A stretch of 64,000 nt of DNA from Deltaproteobacteria bacterium (lineage in GTDB: Bacteria; Bdellovibrionota; JAJCYS01), in assembly GCA_029262815.1 (NCBI GenBank), contig JAJCYS010000049.1:1-64000 (forward strand), given 5' to 3'. Made by a program: the position numbers and the translations under genes. Below, piece by piece: positions 49,583 to 58,220 of this stretch (the first letter of the stretch is position 1; each line of letters opens with the position of its first letter). A model generated the notes under the pieces. That model made no database searches. It was not told the origin of the DNA and was given only the letters and a program-made list of their open reading frames with translations.

Positions 49583-51988
49583 ATGGCCCGTAAAGTACTC
49601 GCACCTGAAGATGTCGTTTGGATTATGGATGGTAGCCATTACTTATTTCGTGCCTATCATGCCATTACGGAACTCAGTTCACCGACGGGACTACCTGTTA
49701 ACGCGATTTATGGTTTTCTGAGAATGCTTTTCTTTTTAGTTGAGAAACACAAGATGATACATGTGCTGGTCGCATGGGATGATAAATCACCTTCATGGCG
49801 AAAGCAGAAATATGAAGCGTATAAAGCACACCGGGATGAGATGCCTGAGGATCTTGCGATTCAGATTCCACATTTAAAAACGGTTTTGGACGATCTTGGG
49901 GTGCTTCAATATACATGTCCAGGGTTTGAAGCCGATGACATTATGTTTACGGCAGCAAATGAGCTTTCTGATTTTAAACAGAAGGTGCTTGTGACGAATG
50001 ATAAAGATTTGTATCAGCTTGTTCACTCTCCAGATATCATTGGTTTTCATCCACAGTTGAAGGTTTTCATCGATGAAGCCTTTGTTGAAAAGCGGTATGG
50101 GGTGACACCGGATCAGATGCGGGATTATCTGACGCTCTTAGGGGATACATCTGATGGGGTGCCTGGTGTTCCGGGTGTAGGCGCCAAAACAGCTGCAAAA
50201 TTGCTGACAGAGCATGGCACCCTTCAAACAGTGCTTGATCAACTCGAAAATATTAAACTGCGCCCTGCAAGTCGTGCATACATGGAAAACCATGTAGATG
50301 ATTTATGGCATTCCCATGAGTTGATTGGGCTCGTAACCGTACCTGAGATTTTTGAAAAGGTTAAAAAATCTGAATTTGTTGTGTTGAATGGTTGGAAAGA
50401 TTCGTTATGGGACAAATTAGAAGAATTAGGGTTCAAAGCATTAGCTCAAGATTTAAAACGCATTCGAGGCATTTCTTCATCTGAGAAAGCTGTTAAAAAA
50501 GACTCTCAAAAAACACAACCTGTTACGTTGGGTCGAGATGAAGAGGGATTGCTTCTTTATAAAGGGTCCGACAATCCACTACGTGTGATCGTAGGTGATG
50601 TGCTCGCAGGGGACACCTCGTATCTTTGTTATGATTTCAAAAAACTGTTACACGAATATCCGGCGTTGTTACTACTAAGTCAGCGTATTGAAGATGTCAT
50701 GGTGGTGTCCTATTTATTCGATCCAGGGAATTTTGAATATGATGAGTTGTTATGTAATCAACCCTTGTCACTAGAGGATCGTTGGCAAGAACTGATGGCT
50801 TCAACGGTTTATTCGGTTATTGAAAAACCATTGACAAGTGTCCTGTTCAAAATGGAATCTAAGGGGATTTGTTTAGACCGCGATGCCATTTTAGCCCTTA
50901 AAGCGACATGGGAAGGTCGGCTAGTTGAAACTGAAAAAGTGATTCATGAAATGGCGGGGGATCCATTTAATGTGGCATCGCCTAAACAGTTAGCCGTGAT
51001 TTTGTATGAAAAATGTGGGTTGCCGATTATTAAGAAAAAAAAGACGGGTCCATCAACCGATGCTGAAACATTGAATCAGTTGAGAGGACTGCATCCAATT
51101 ATTGAACCCATTCAAGATTATCGTGAGCTTGCAAAGTTAGTGAATACGTATACTGATGCGTTGGTTGACCATATTGATGAGCAGGGGGTTGTTCATACAG
51201 AGTTTCTACAATACGGGGCGGCATCGGGGCGGCTGAGTTCTAAAAATCCGAATATTCAGAATATTCCTAAGCGGAGTGAGGAGGGCATCCAATTACGCGC
51301 ATGCTTTAAACCACGTGCGGGACAACAATTCATCAGTTTTGATTATAATCAGATTGAGTTACGTATTTTGGCACATATGAGCAAGGCCAAGGTTCTTGTT
51401 GATACATTCGAGCAGAATGAAGATGTTCATTTACGTACGGCATTAGATTTATTTGGTGATGAGGATGGAAAAACGCGTCGCAGTTTAGCCAAAACGATTA
51501 ACTTTGGTATTTTGTATGGTCAAACTGCGTTTGGGTTGTCTAAGGTGGCAGGGATTGAAGTATCCGATGCGAAGGCGTACATCGAGTTGTATTTTAAGCG
51601 GTATCCTGAAGTTAAGCAGTTTCAAGATCAAGTGATAGAAGATTTGCTTAAGGATGGGTATGTGAGTACCTTGTTTGGCCGGATTCGAAAATTTCCTAGA
51701 GAAGATTTAAATCGCAAGAACCGGACTTTTAATCATATTCTTCGTGCGGCTTTTAATACGGTATTGCAGGGTAGTGGGGCAGATTTAATTAAGCTTGCGA
51801 TGCTGAAAACCTATGATGTGGTTGAGCAAGCGGGTGGAGCTTTATTGGCACAGATTCATGATGAGTTGATATTCGAGTTACCTGAAGATAAAGTTGAAGC
51901 GTTGATTCCTGTGATTCGAACAGAGATGGAAGATGTTGCGAAATTGGCTATACCATTGGTGGTGAATGTCACACAAGGCTCCTTCTAG
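49583..51988 (+). CDS. polA: DNA polymerase I
   Basis: 5'-nuclease domain (GFEADDIMFTAANEL, GDTSDGVPGVPGVGAKTA) and family A polymerase motifs (FISFDYNQIELRILAHMS, RRSLAKTINFGILYG, QIHDELIFE). Confidence 0.96.
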   Translation: MARKVLAPEDVVWIMDGSHYLFRAYHAITELSSPTGLPVNAIYGFLRMLFFLVEKHKMIHVLVAWDDKSPSWRKQKYEAYKAHRDEMPEDLAIQIPHLKTVLDDLGVLQYTCPGFEADDIMFTAANELSDFKQKVLVTNDKDLYQLVHSPDIIGFHPQLKVFIDEAFVEKRYGVTPDQMRDYLTLLGDTSDGVPGVPGVGAKTAAKLLTEHGTLQTVLDQLENIKLRPASRAYMENHVDDLWHSHELIGLVTVPEIFEKVKKSEFVVLNGWKDSLWDKLEELGFKALAQDLKRIRGISSSEKAVKKDSQKTQPVTLGRDEEGLLLYKGSDNPLRVIVGDVLAGDTSYLCYDFKKLLHEYPALLLLSQRIEDVMVVSYLFDPGNFEYDELLCNQPLSLEDRWQELMASTVYSVIEKPLTSVLFKMESKGICLDRDAILALKATWEGRLVETEKVIHEMAGDPFNVASPKQLAVILYEKCGLPIIKKKKTGPSTDAETLNQLRGLHPIIEPIQDYRELAKLVNTYTDALVDHIDEQGVVHTEFLQYGAASGRLSSKNPNIQNIPKRSEEGIQLRACFKPRAGQQFISFDYNQIELRILAHMSKAKVLVDTFEQNEDVHLRTALDLFGDEDGKTRRSLAKTINFGILYGQTAFGLSKVAGIEVSDAKAYIELYFKRYPEVKQFQDQVIEDLLKDGYVSTLFGRIRKFPREDLNRKNRTFNHILRAAFNTVLQGSGADLIKLAMLKTYDVVEQAGGALLAQIHDELIFELPEDKVEALIPVIRTEMEDVAKLAIPLVVNVTQGSF

Positions 51989-52022
51989 AGTCCTGTCATT
52001 GCTGTAAAGGTTAGGTAGCATT

Positions 52023-52047
52023 GTCATCCCTGCGGAGGCAGGGATCC
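52023..52047 (-). repeat. Dispersed palindromic repeat GGATCCCTGCC...GGGATGAC
   Basis: GTCATCCCTGCGGAGGCAGGGATCC, reverse complement of the 59760 copy family. Confidence 0.85.
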
Positions 52048-52053
52048 ACACCG

Positions 52054-53166
52054 TTATTTATTAGGCCAAATAGAAAGATGGTAGCGTGCACTTTTTCGGT
52101 CACCTGTTCGGTGAAACACACCTTTTTCAACTAAGTCTTGTAAATCACGTGTGGCTGTAGCACGTGATGTGGTTGTGATAGAGATATAATTCTCTGCGCT
52201 CAAACCACCTTTAAACCCTTCGAGACCTGTTTGAAATATCTTGTTGATGACTTTCTCTTGCCGTTTATTCAATTTTTCTTTGTAGGTATCGTAGAACTTG
52301 CCTTTGGCAATTAAAAAATCAATTGTTTGCTGCGTTATGCATTGAGCATCTAAAATTGTTTTTGCAAAATAAATAAGCCAATCAGTAATTTCCAATGTTT
52401 GGTTGTTTCGTTTTAGTGCATCATAATAGGCTTTTTTCTTGTTTTGGATTGATAAAGAAAGGGCGATCAGAGCAGGTTGCCCCATACTTTGGGATAGGGC
52501 TTTCTCTGATAGTGTTCGTCCGATTCGACCATTGCCATCTTCAAAAGGGTGGATACAAACAAACCACAGATGAGTTATGCCAGCCCTTGTCAATACAGGT
52601 AATGAACGCTTGTTTTTTGGTGCGGTATGATTAAACCATTTTGTAAAAAGGTTCATTTCAGCTGATACCTTGCTGGAGGGTGGGGCCTCAAAATGAACTT
52701 TTAAGCTTTTAAGAGGGCCCGAAACAATTTGCATAGGTGCTTTGTGAGTTCGATACTTGCCCATCTCATTTAAATCTTGCCTTCCACTCATCAACATGGC
52801 GTGCCACTCGAAAAGCGTTTTATCATTCAAGGGTTCCGCATAATTTTCGTAAAGATCGATCATCATGTTTGCCACTCCAAGTTCAGCTGGAGCTACTTTT
52901 TGCGGGTCTATTTTTAAACCAAAATTTTTTCGTATGGATGACTGAATACTTTCACGGTTGAGATATTCGCCCTCTATTTCTGAAGTTTTAAGCGCTTCAG
53001 TGCTCATTAAATCAATTCGAAGCGTTTGTTTGTCTTCTGGTGAAATGTGTTTGTATGCCCCGTATAAGAGCCCTGACTGATGTAGAAATTGATCCTCTAG
53101 AAGATCTAATTCATTTGAATCATAGTGAAAATTCGGCCATTCTTTCTGTTGCCAATTCCAAATCAT
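52054..53166 (-). CDS. Fic family protein with DUF4172-like N-terminus and C-terminal winged-helix-like region
   Basis: HPFEDGNGRIGR Fic motif; TSEIEG inhibitory-helix motif; C-terminal LSAENYISITTTSRATATRDLQDLVEKGVFHR. Confidence 0.93.
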   Translation of the reverse strand: MIWNWQQKEWPNFHYDSNELDLLEDQFLHQSGLLYGAYKHISPEDKQTLRIDLMSTEALKTSEIEGEYLNRESIQSSIRKNFGLKIDPQKVAPAELGVANMMIDLYENYAEPLNDKTLFEWHAMLMSGRQDLNEMGKYRTHKAPMQIVSGPLKSLKVHFEAPPSSKVSAEMNLFTKWFNHTAPKNKRSLPVLTRAGITHLWFVCIHPFEDGNGRIGRTLSEKALSQSMGQPALIALSLSIQNKKKAYYDALKRNNQTLEITDWLIYFAKTILDAQCITQQTIDFLIAKGKFYDTYKEKLNKRQEKVINKIFQTGLEGFKGGLSAENYISITTTSRATATRDLQDLVEKGVFHRTGDRKSARYHLSIWPNK

Positions 53167-53239
53167 GAGGCATACCCCTTGTATTTATAACTCAAATATT
53201 ACCATATTATGAGTTATAAATACAAGGGGTATGCCTCAT
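53165..53239. promoter_or_regulatory. Perfect 30-bp inverted repeat spanning the fic translation start region
   Basis: ATGAGGCATACCCCTTGTATTTATAACTCA (53165-53194) / TGAGTTATAAATACAAGGGGTATGCCTCAT (53210-53239). Confidence 0.95.
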
Positions 53240-53268
53240 AAAATGCCTAATTAATTATTGTATTGTCA

Positions 53269-53579
53269 TCAGAAAGCATTAAGGACCATCCTAAATCCAA
53301 TAGTTTGTTGTGGTAAGGTTTGAGTTACAGTGAAATCCTCGTTAAGTGCATTTTCTTTCGGAGCTTGGAACGACCCTCCATAGATTTTTGCTTTAACGCC
53401 TTGTTTTTTGAGACGAAATTCAGATACGTTTCCTACGATGTCTTTCAGTCCGTATTGGTTTGTTTTTTTTCCCCGATTGGCTTTACCTTGTTGTCATTGT
53501 TTTCTTTGAACCAACCATATGAAGCAATGTCGTCTGAATTGACGATTTCTCCCATAGCAGCTTTGAATTGTGGGAAACA
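53269..53579 (-). pseudogene. Truncated, frameshifted formylglycine-generating-enzyme (FGE-sulfatase) domain remnant
   Basis: Reverse strand reads ...SDDIASYGWFKENNDNKVKPIG[fs in A8]KKTNQYGLKDIVGNVSEFRLKKQGVKAKIYGGSFQ...IGFRMVLNAF*; in-frame stop just upstream. Confidence 0.75.
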
Positions 53580-53650
53580 TTAAATTGAACGACATAATAA
53601 CTTTTCTGGTAAATAAATAATTTACCTTTGTAATTGGAAACATATCATTA

Positions 53651-53732
53651 TGGAATGCTTCCTTTTTAGGTTTTAAACCTTTAGCCTCAATGCAAAGGTG
53701 ACCATGCCGTCTCTAATAAGGTGTGTGCTTCG
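53651..53732 (-). pseudogene. Duplicated 3'-end fragment of the NlpC/P60 gene
   Basis: Near-identical to 56997-57079, with scattered mismatches and a 1-nt indel. Confidence 0.85.
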
Positions 53733-53803
53733 TTACGTTCGTGTCGGGGATGAGGTGAAGGGTAATACAATATAAATTGATTTTATGAACACAATCGAAT
53801 ATA

Positions 53804-56800
53804 GTGTCCCGGCTCATGAGATATTTTCAATGGTTCTTTACTATTGTTTTTTCAGTCCAATGCTCATATTCCGCATTGGCTGAATTCGATATTAGTGGAT
53901 GGTTACTCGATCTTAAGAATTCGAATACTGAAATTAGACTTTCAACCATAAAAGAAATCAATAACGCCTACTATGAACTGAAATTAACTTCGGCTTGGGA
54001 TAAAGTTCGACTGGGACTAACTGAAATTCTCAAACATGACCCCTATTGGGAAGTACGAAAAAATGCGGCTGAAACACTGGGGAACTATGGTGGAAAACGC
54101 TCTAAGAAATCACTTATTTCTCTTTTTGAATCCTCTATGCATGATCAAAACAATGAGGTTCGAATCGCTGCAAAGAGGGCACTCTTATTATTCAGAAAAT
54201 CATCTAACGATACCACTACAGAGTATTTCACTGCTTTGGTTAATTCTCTTACCCTAGAATCTTCTAAAAATCGAACTATAGCAGCGCAACATCTCACCCT
54301 TTCTGAATCGAGTATTGATATTGGCACTGCTATATCAATTTATTTAGAAGGCATGCAATCAAGCGATTGGATCATACGATTAAGATCAACTGAAGCTCTC
54401 ATCCACTTTGGTCATAGACTAAATCCAGATGGCCCCAACGTAAAACAGATTATCAATGAGGTGCTAAATGATTCTCATGAAGAAGTTGTGACCGCTGCTC
54501 TCAGAATTTGTAAACAAATGGGAGAAAGTGCAACTTGGACACTTCACTCTGTACTTAATAAATTAAATAGTCCATCGCCCAATATTCAATTAACCGCAAT
54601 CAAAACACTCCGTGGACTACATATTAAAAGTCCAGAAATTGTGAATGTAATTCTTCCTTTCTTATCACATACGGATATATCTTTTCGCTCTGAAGCCATT
54701 CGAACCCTAGGGAAAATCACTGATAAAGAAACATTAAACATCGTTCTGCCCTATTTGAAAGAGACTATAAATGATCATTCAGAAAAACTCATTTTATCCA
54801 CACTAAACGCTTTAGCACATACCGGAATTTCGGACGAACAAGTTATAAGTACTATAAAACTGTATATTTCACATACCAATTCAAAAATTAAATTACAGGC
54901 AATATTAACATTAAGCCAATTGAACCAGTACATATCTTTTTCGAATCAAGAAGCTGACTCTATTTTTCAACTTCTCAAATCCACAGATAATAATGAATAT
55001 AAAAATAGTCTGATTCATGCAATTTCAAAATTAAATAATGTCCGTGAATACAGTCTAAGGAAACTCTTAGATGATCTGTCCGAGGAAAAACAAACCAAAA
55101 TTATAAATGACAAAATGGCATTACTTGGATATTTAGGCATACAAAATACTAATACCATTGCGTATTTAAATCGAATTTTCTTTAACTCAATCAAAAGATG
55201 GAGTTCACGGAGATACGCTGCCTATGCTCTATTGGACATTCGGCAGAATTCTGCTACAAAGGAGTTTATTTCCCTCAGTCCTGTTATTGATCTCTTCTCT
55301 TTCGAAATTGAAACACGTAACCGCGCTATTGCTATAATCAAAAGATTAGAAGGTGATGATCTAAAACAAACACTAACCGTAATGACCCATATCTTCATCG
55401 CCTCTATAAATTCAGGCCATTCTGAAAATATTATACCTGACGCAATTCAAACTATAGGTCAAAAGGCTGATTGTGTATTTCTGATGTGGACTTCATTACT
55501 CAATCAATCTTTTAACGACCCTGAAATTTATATCTATATCATTAAAGTACTTACATCCATTGAAAAAACAAATCCTAAAATGCTCAATAGAATGATTACA
55601 CTATCTCAAATTCTTCAGGATTATAATTATAACGATACACTTGATAGAGCATTTGGAAAGCTTGCCGTTGATGTCAAGAAAAACCCCAACATTGAAACCT
55701 ATCTAATGACACGGGCAATAAATGGCAAAACTGAAGCATTACGTTCTTTGGGATTTATTAAAAATGGATCATTAGAAAGTGTCAAATTAATCGTAAGTGG
55801 CATAGACGGAGATAGATCAATAAAAGGGCCAATTACTAACCAAATGAATTTTTTAGAATTCAGTATCAATAGCAATTATACAAACGCGGCAATTTCGGCA
55901 ATTGAGGCTCTTGGCAAAGCAAATTCACCATATATTAAATCGACCGTTGTACCCTTACTACGGCCTATGCTAGCTGAATATAATCCAAACGGGACACGAG
56001 CAAGTGCAGCTAAAGCATTAGGAAAACTGGGTAAACTTTCACTCGATGCCCTACCAGAACTTATTCAATCCTTAAACATGAAAGAACTTTTTTATGTAAC
56101 TGATATTATTGAAGCCATTGGCAATGTTAGACATAATCCCGACGGCAAAACTGTTCAAGCTTTGATCCGAACATTTAACTCAATTGATCGAGATAGCTGC
56201 AAATACATGTGCGTTAATGCTATTGGTCAATTTATGAATGATGATTCAATAGCTTATTCATCTATATTAAAATTAGCGCAAACCAAAGATCCGATACCTG
56301 ATTGGAGTTATACTTATAAAGCTGCAGCCTCCGTATTGCTACATATTAATTCAGATGAAGTCAAAAATATTTTTATTGAGGCGATTAATAACGAATCCGC
56401 TTTAGATACCAGAACTTCAGTTTTTGCTATTGGCCTCTCTGATTTTGATCCCCCCTTTCGTTCACAGGCAATTCAAGCACTTAAGAAACGTCTTGTCCAC
56501 AAGAACACTTACGGAGAATTTAGAGACAATCTTGCACGATCACTTCTTAGTTATGGAGAGGCTAATTTTGTACGCGATCATTATCTTTCGTTCAAAGGCA
56601 CGGACTATTGGGGCGAGGATGTACTGCTAATGCTTGTTCAGTTATTAAATCACGGAGAATCTGCCAAACCACTCATTCCCCTTTACAAGGAGATGCTTTT
56701 ACACGCAGATTCATTTAGAGACTACAGGGATATCGACCATCTGGCAATGCTAATGGTCCTGTTTGTGCAGAACTTTAAGGATGATGAATTTGTCAAAAAA

Positions 56801-56902
56801 GACCCTGTTTTAAGTAAACTCATCGGAAAGCACAATGAACCCTGGGCACTCACGTATTTAAAAACCCTCACTAAATCATTCAGTTGCTCTCCAAGTCATT
56901 AA
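53804..56902 (+). CDS. Large secreted HEAT-repeat protein
   Basis: Signal-like MRYFQWFFTIVFSVQCSYSALA (ATG 53816 likely); repeats such as DPYWEVRKNAAETLGNYGG, DISFRSEAIRTLGKITD, GTRASAAKALGKLGKLSLDALPELI. Confidence 0.85.
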   Translation: MSRLMRYFQWFFTIVFSVQCSYSALAEFDISGWLLDLKNSNTEIRLSTIKEINNAYYELKLTSAWDKVRLGLTEILKHDPYWEVRKNAAETLGNYGGKRSKKSLISLFESSMHDQNNEVRIAAKRALLLFRKSSNDTTTEYFTALVNSLTLESSKNRTIAAQHLTLSESSIDIGTAISIYLEGMQSSDWIIRLRSTEALIHFGHRLNPDGPNVKQIINEVLNDSHEEVVTAALRICKQMGESATWTLHSVLNKLNSPSPNIQLTAIKTLRGLHIKSPEIVNVILPFLSHTDISFRSEAIRTLGKITDKETLNIVLPYLKETINDHSEKLILSTLNALAHTGISDEQVISTIKLYISHTNSKIKLQAILTLSQLNQYISFSNQEADSIFQLLKSTDNNEYKNSLIHAISKLNNVREYSLRKLLDDLSEEKQTKIINDKMALLGYLGIQNTNTIAYLNRIFFNSIKRWSSRRYAAYALLDIRQNSATKEFISLSPVIDLFSFEIETRNRAIAIIKRLEGDDLKQTLTVMTHIFIASINSGHSENIIPDAIQTIGQKADCVFLMWTSLLNQSFNDPEIYIYIIKVLTSIEKTNPKMLNRMITLSQILQDYNYNDTLDRAFGKLAVDVKKNPNIETYLMTRAINGKTEALRSLGFIKNGSLESVKLIVSGIDGDRSIKGPITNQMNFLEFSINSNYTNAAISAIEALGKANSPYIKSTVVPLLRPMLAEYNPNGTRASAAKALGKLGKLSLDALPELIQSLNMKELFYVTDIIEAIGNVRHNPDGKTVQALIRTFNSIDRDSCKYMCVNAIGQFMNDDSIAYSSILKLAQTKDPIPDWSYTYKAAASVLLHINSDEVKNIFIEAINNESALDTRTSVFAIGLSDFDPPFRSQAIQALKKRLVHKNTYGEFRDNLARSLLSYGEANFVRDHYLSFKGTDYWGEDVLLMLVQLLNHGESAKPLIPLYKEMLLHADSFRDYRDIDHLAMLMVLFVQNFKDDEFVKKDPVLSKLIGKHNEPWALTYLKTLTKSFSCSPSH

Positions 56903-56960
56903 ATATAATAAGTGTTCCCTATCCTCAGTTCTATACTTGCAATCTTTCGGGACTATACAC

Positions 56961-56974
56961 GAAGGCAGGGATCC
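56961..56974 (-). repeat. Partial copy of the dispersed GGATCCCTGCCTTC repeat
   Basis: GAAGGCAGGGATCC. Confidence 0.65.
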
Positions 56975-56980
56975 AATTCT

Positions 56981-58099
56981 TCATTCATGTTCGGGTTGGA
57001 ATGCTTCCTTTTTAGGTTTTAAATCTTTTAGTCTGAGTGCAAAGGTGACCATGCCGTCTCTAATGAGGTGTGTGCTTCGCTGCACGATACCCTCATAGAG
57101 TTTGTCGCCATTGAATTTATTGGCTTCAATCACCTCAATAGTTCCTGATTCTGGATTGTGAGAAAGCAAAATAGACACATGACCCTTAAGCTTCGTTCGA
57201 TTTCGCCAAACGATTAAATCCCCAGGCATTAGTGTGGTGTCGTCGCAATACACATCAATAGGATCAAACTTTTCAACCACTTCATCCATATGCCATTTTT
57301 CCAAAAATTCCTTTCGTATTTCAAATTCTTCGGGGGAGAAAATAGCAGAACCGTATTTCAACTCAAGATATCCATAGTCCATCACCATCGTACTCAATCG
57401 AGAACAACCGTATACTTTCGAAACCAATGATGAGCAATCGATTCCCTTACAAACAGATTGTTCGTTTTGGGTGACAAAATTGCCACCAAATACAAATCCA
57501 GAATTTGGAAGATGGATAGCGCACGACTTTTCAGATAAATTATGCGAGATGAAGGGTGATGTTGCGTTAATGATATCAACTGAACATTTAATAGGATATG
57601 TGTACACCAGGTTCAGATGATTTAAGAGTTCATTTTTGAAATCTACTTTTCCATATTCTTTGTGAATCATCAATGCGTAGATCCAAAATATCTTGAAACT
57701 GGTTTCAAAATATTTTATTTTCAGTTCGTTGTATTCAGTAGATAAGCTTGTGGGGATTTCGACTAGGGTGTTCTCTGACATAGCGACAATTTCTTTAAGG
57801 TAGGCAATATGCGAAACACGAATGGTTTTCTTTTTCGAAAGATATTTTTCTAAAGATGCCAAATCCTCTTTGATTTTCTTTGTTGTCTTTTTGAATAGAA
57901 GCGTACGTTCATCAGAATTCATTTTATTCAGTTCAAAATTCAACAGCGTTTCTAAGAATAAACTATCGGCTTTACTGGCGTGATCTACAACCTGTTTAAT
58001 CTCTTTTGTGAGGTTAATAGGTGAACGGGGATCGGCTGAAACCACCTGTATAAATAGAAAAAATGGGATTAAAAAACGGATTTTATTAGGAAAAAACAT
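56981..58099 (-). CDS. Secreted NlpC/P60-like cysteine peptidase
   Basis: Signal peptide MFFPNKIRFLIPFFLFIQVVSA; GIDCSSLVSKVYG (Cys), MPGDLIVWRNRTKLKGHVSILL (His). Confidence 0.75.
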   Translation of the reverse strand: MFFPNKIRFLIPFFLFIQVVSADPRSPINLTKEIKQVVDHASKADSLFLETLLNFELNKMNSDERTLLFKKTTKKIKEDLASLEKYLSKKKTIRVSHIAYLKEIVAMSENTLVEIPTSLSTEYNELKIKYFETSFKIFWIYALMIHKEYGKVDFKNELLNHLNLVYTYPIKCSVDIINATSPFISHNLSEKSCAIHLPNSGFVFGGNFVTQNEQSVCKGIDCSSLVSKVYGCSRLSTMVMDYGYLELKYGSAIFSPEEFEIRKEFLEKWHMDEVVEKFDPIDVYCDDTTLMPGDLIVWRNRTKLKGHVSILLSHNPESGTIEVIEANKFNGDKLYEGIVQRSTHLIRDGMVTFALRLKDLKPKKEAFQPEHE

Positions 58100-58220
58100 G
58101 AACTGCCCTCTCAAGTTGTGTGTAATTAACGAATGAGTATACCATGCCTGAGTATGGGGCTCTATTCTGAGATTGTAATTTGTACATAGATGCCTTACTG
58201 TTGTGTGAGGAGGATAGCCC

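Noticed and set aside
53320-53583. 87-aa plus-strand ORF
   Set aside because: Antisense to the FGE-sulfatase remnant; the minus strand carries the recognisable motifs
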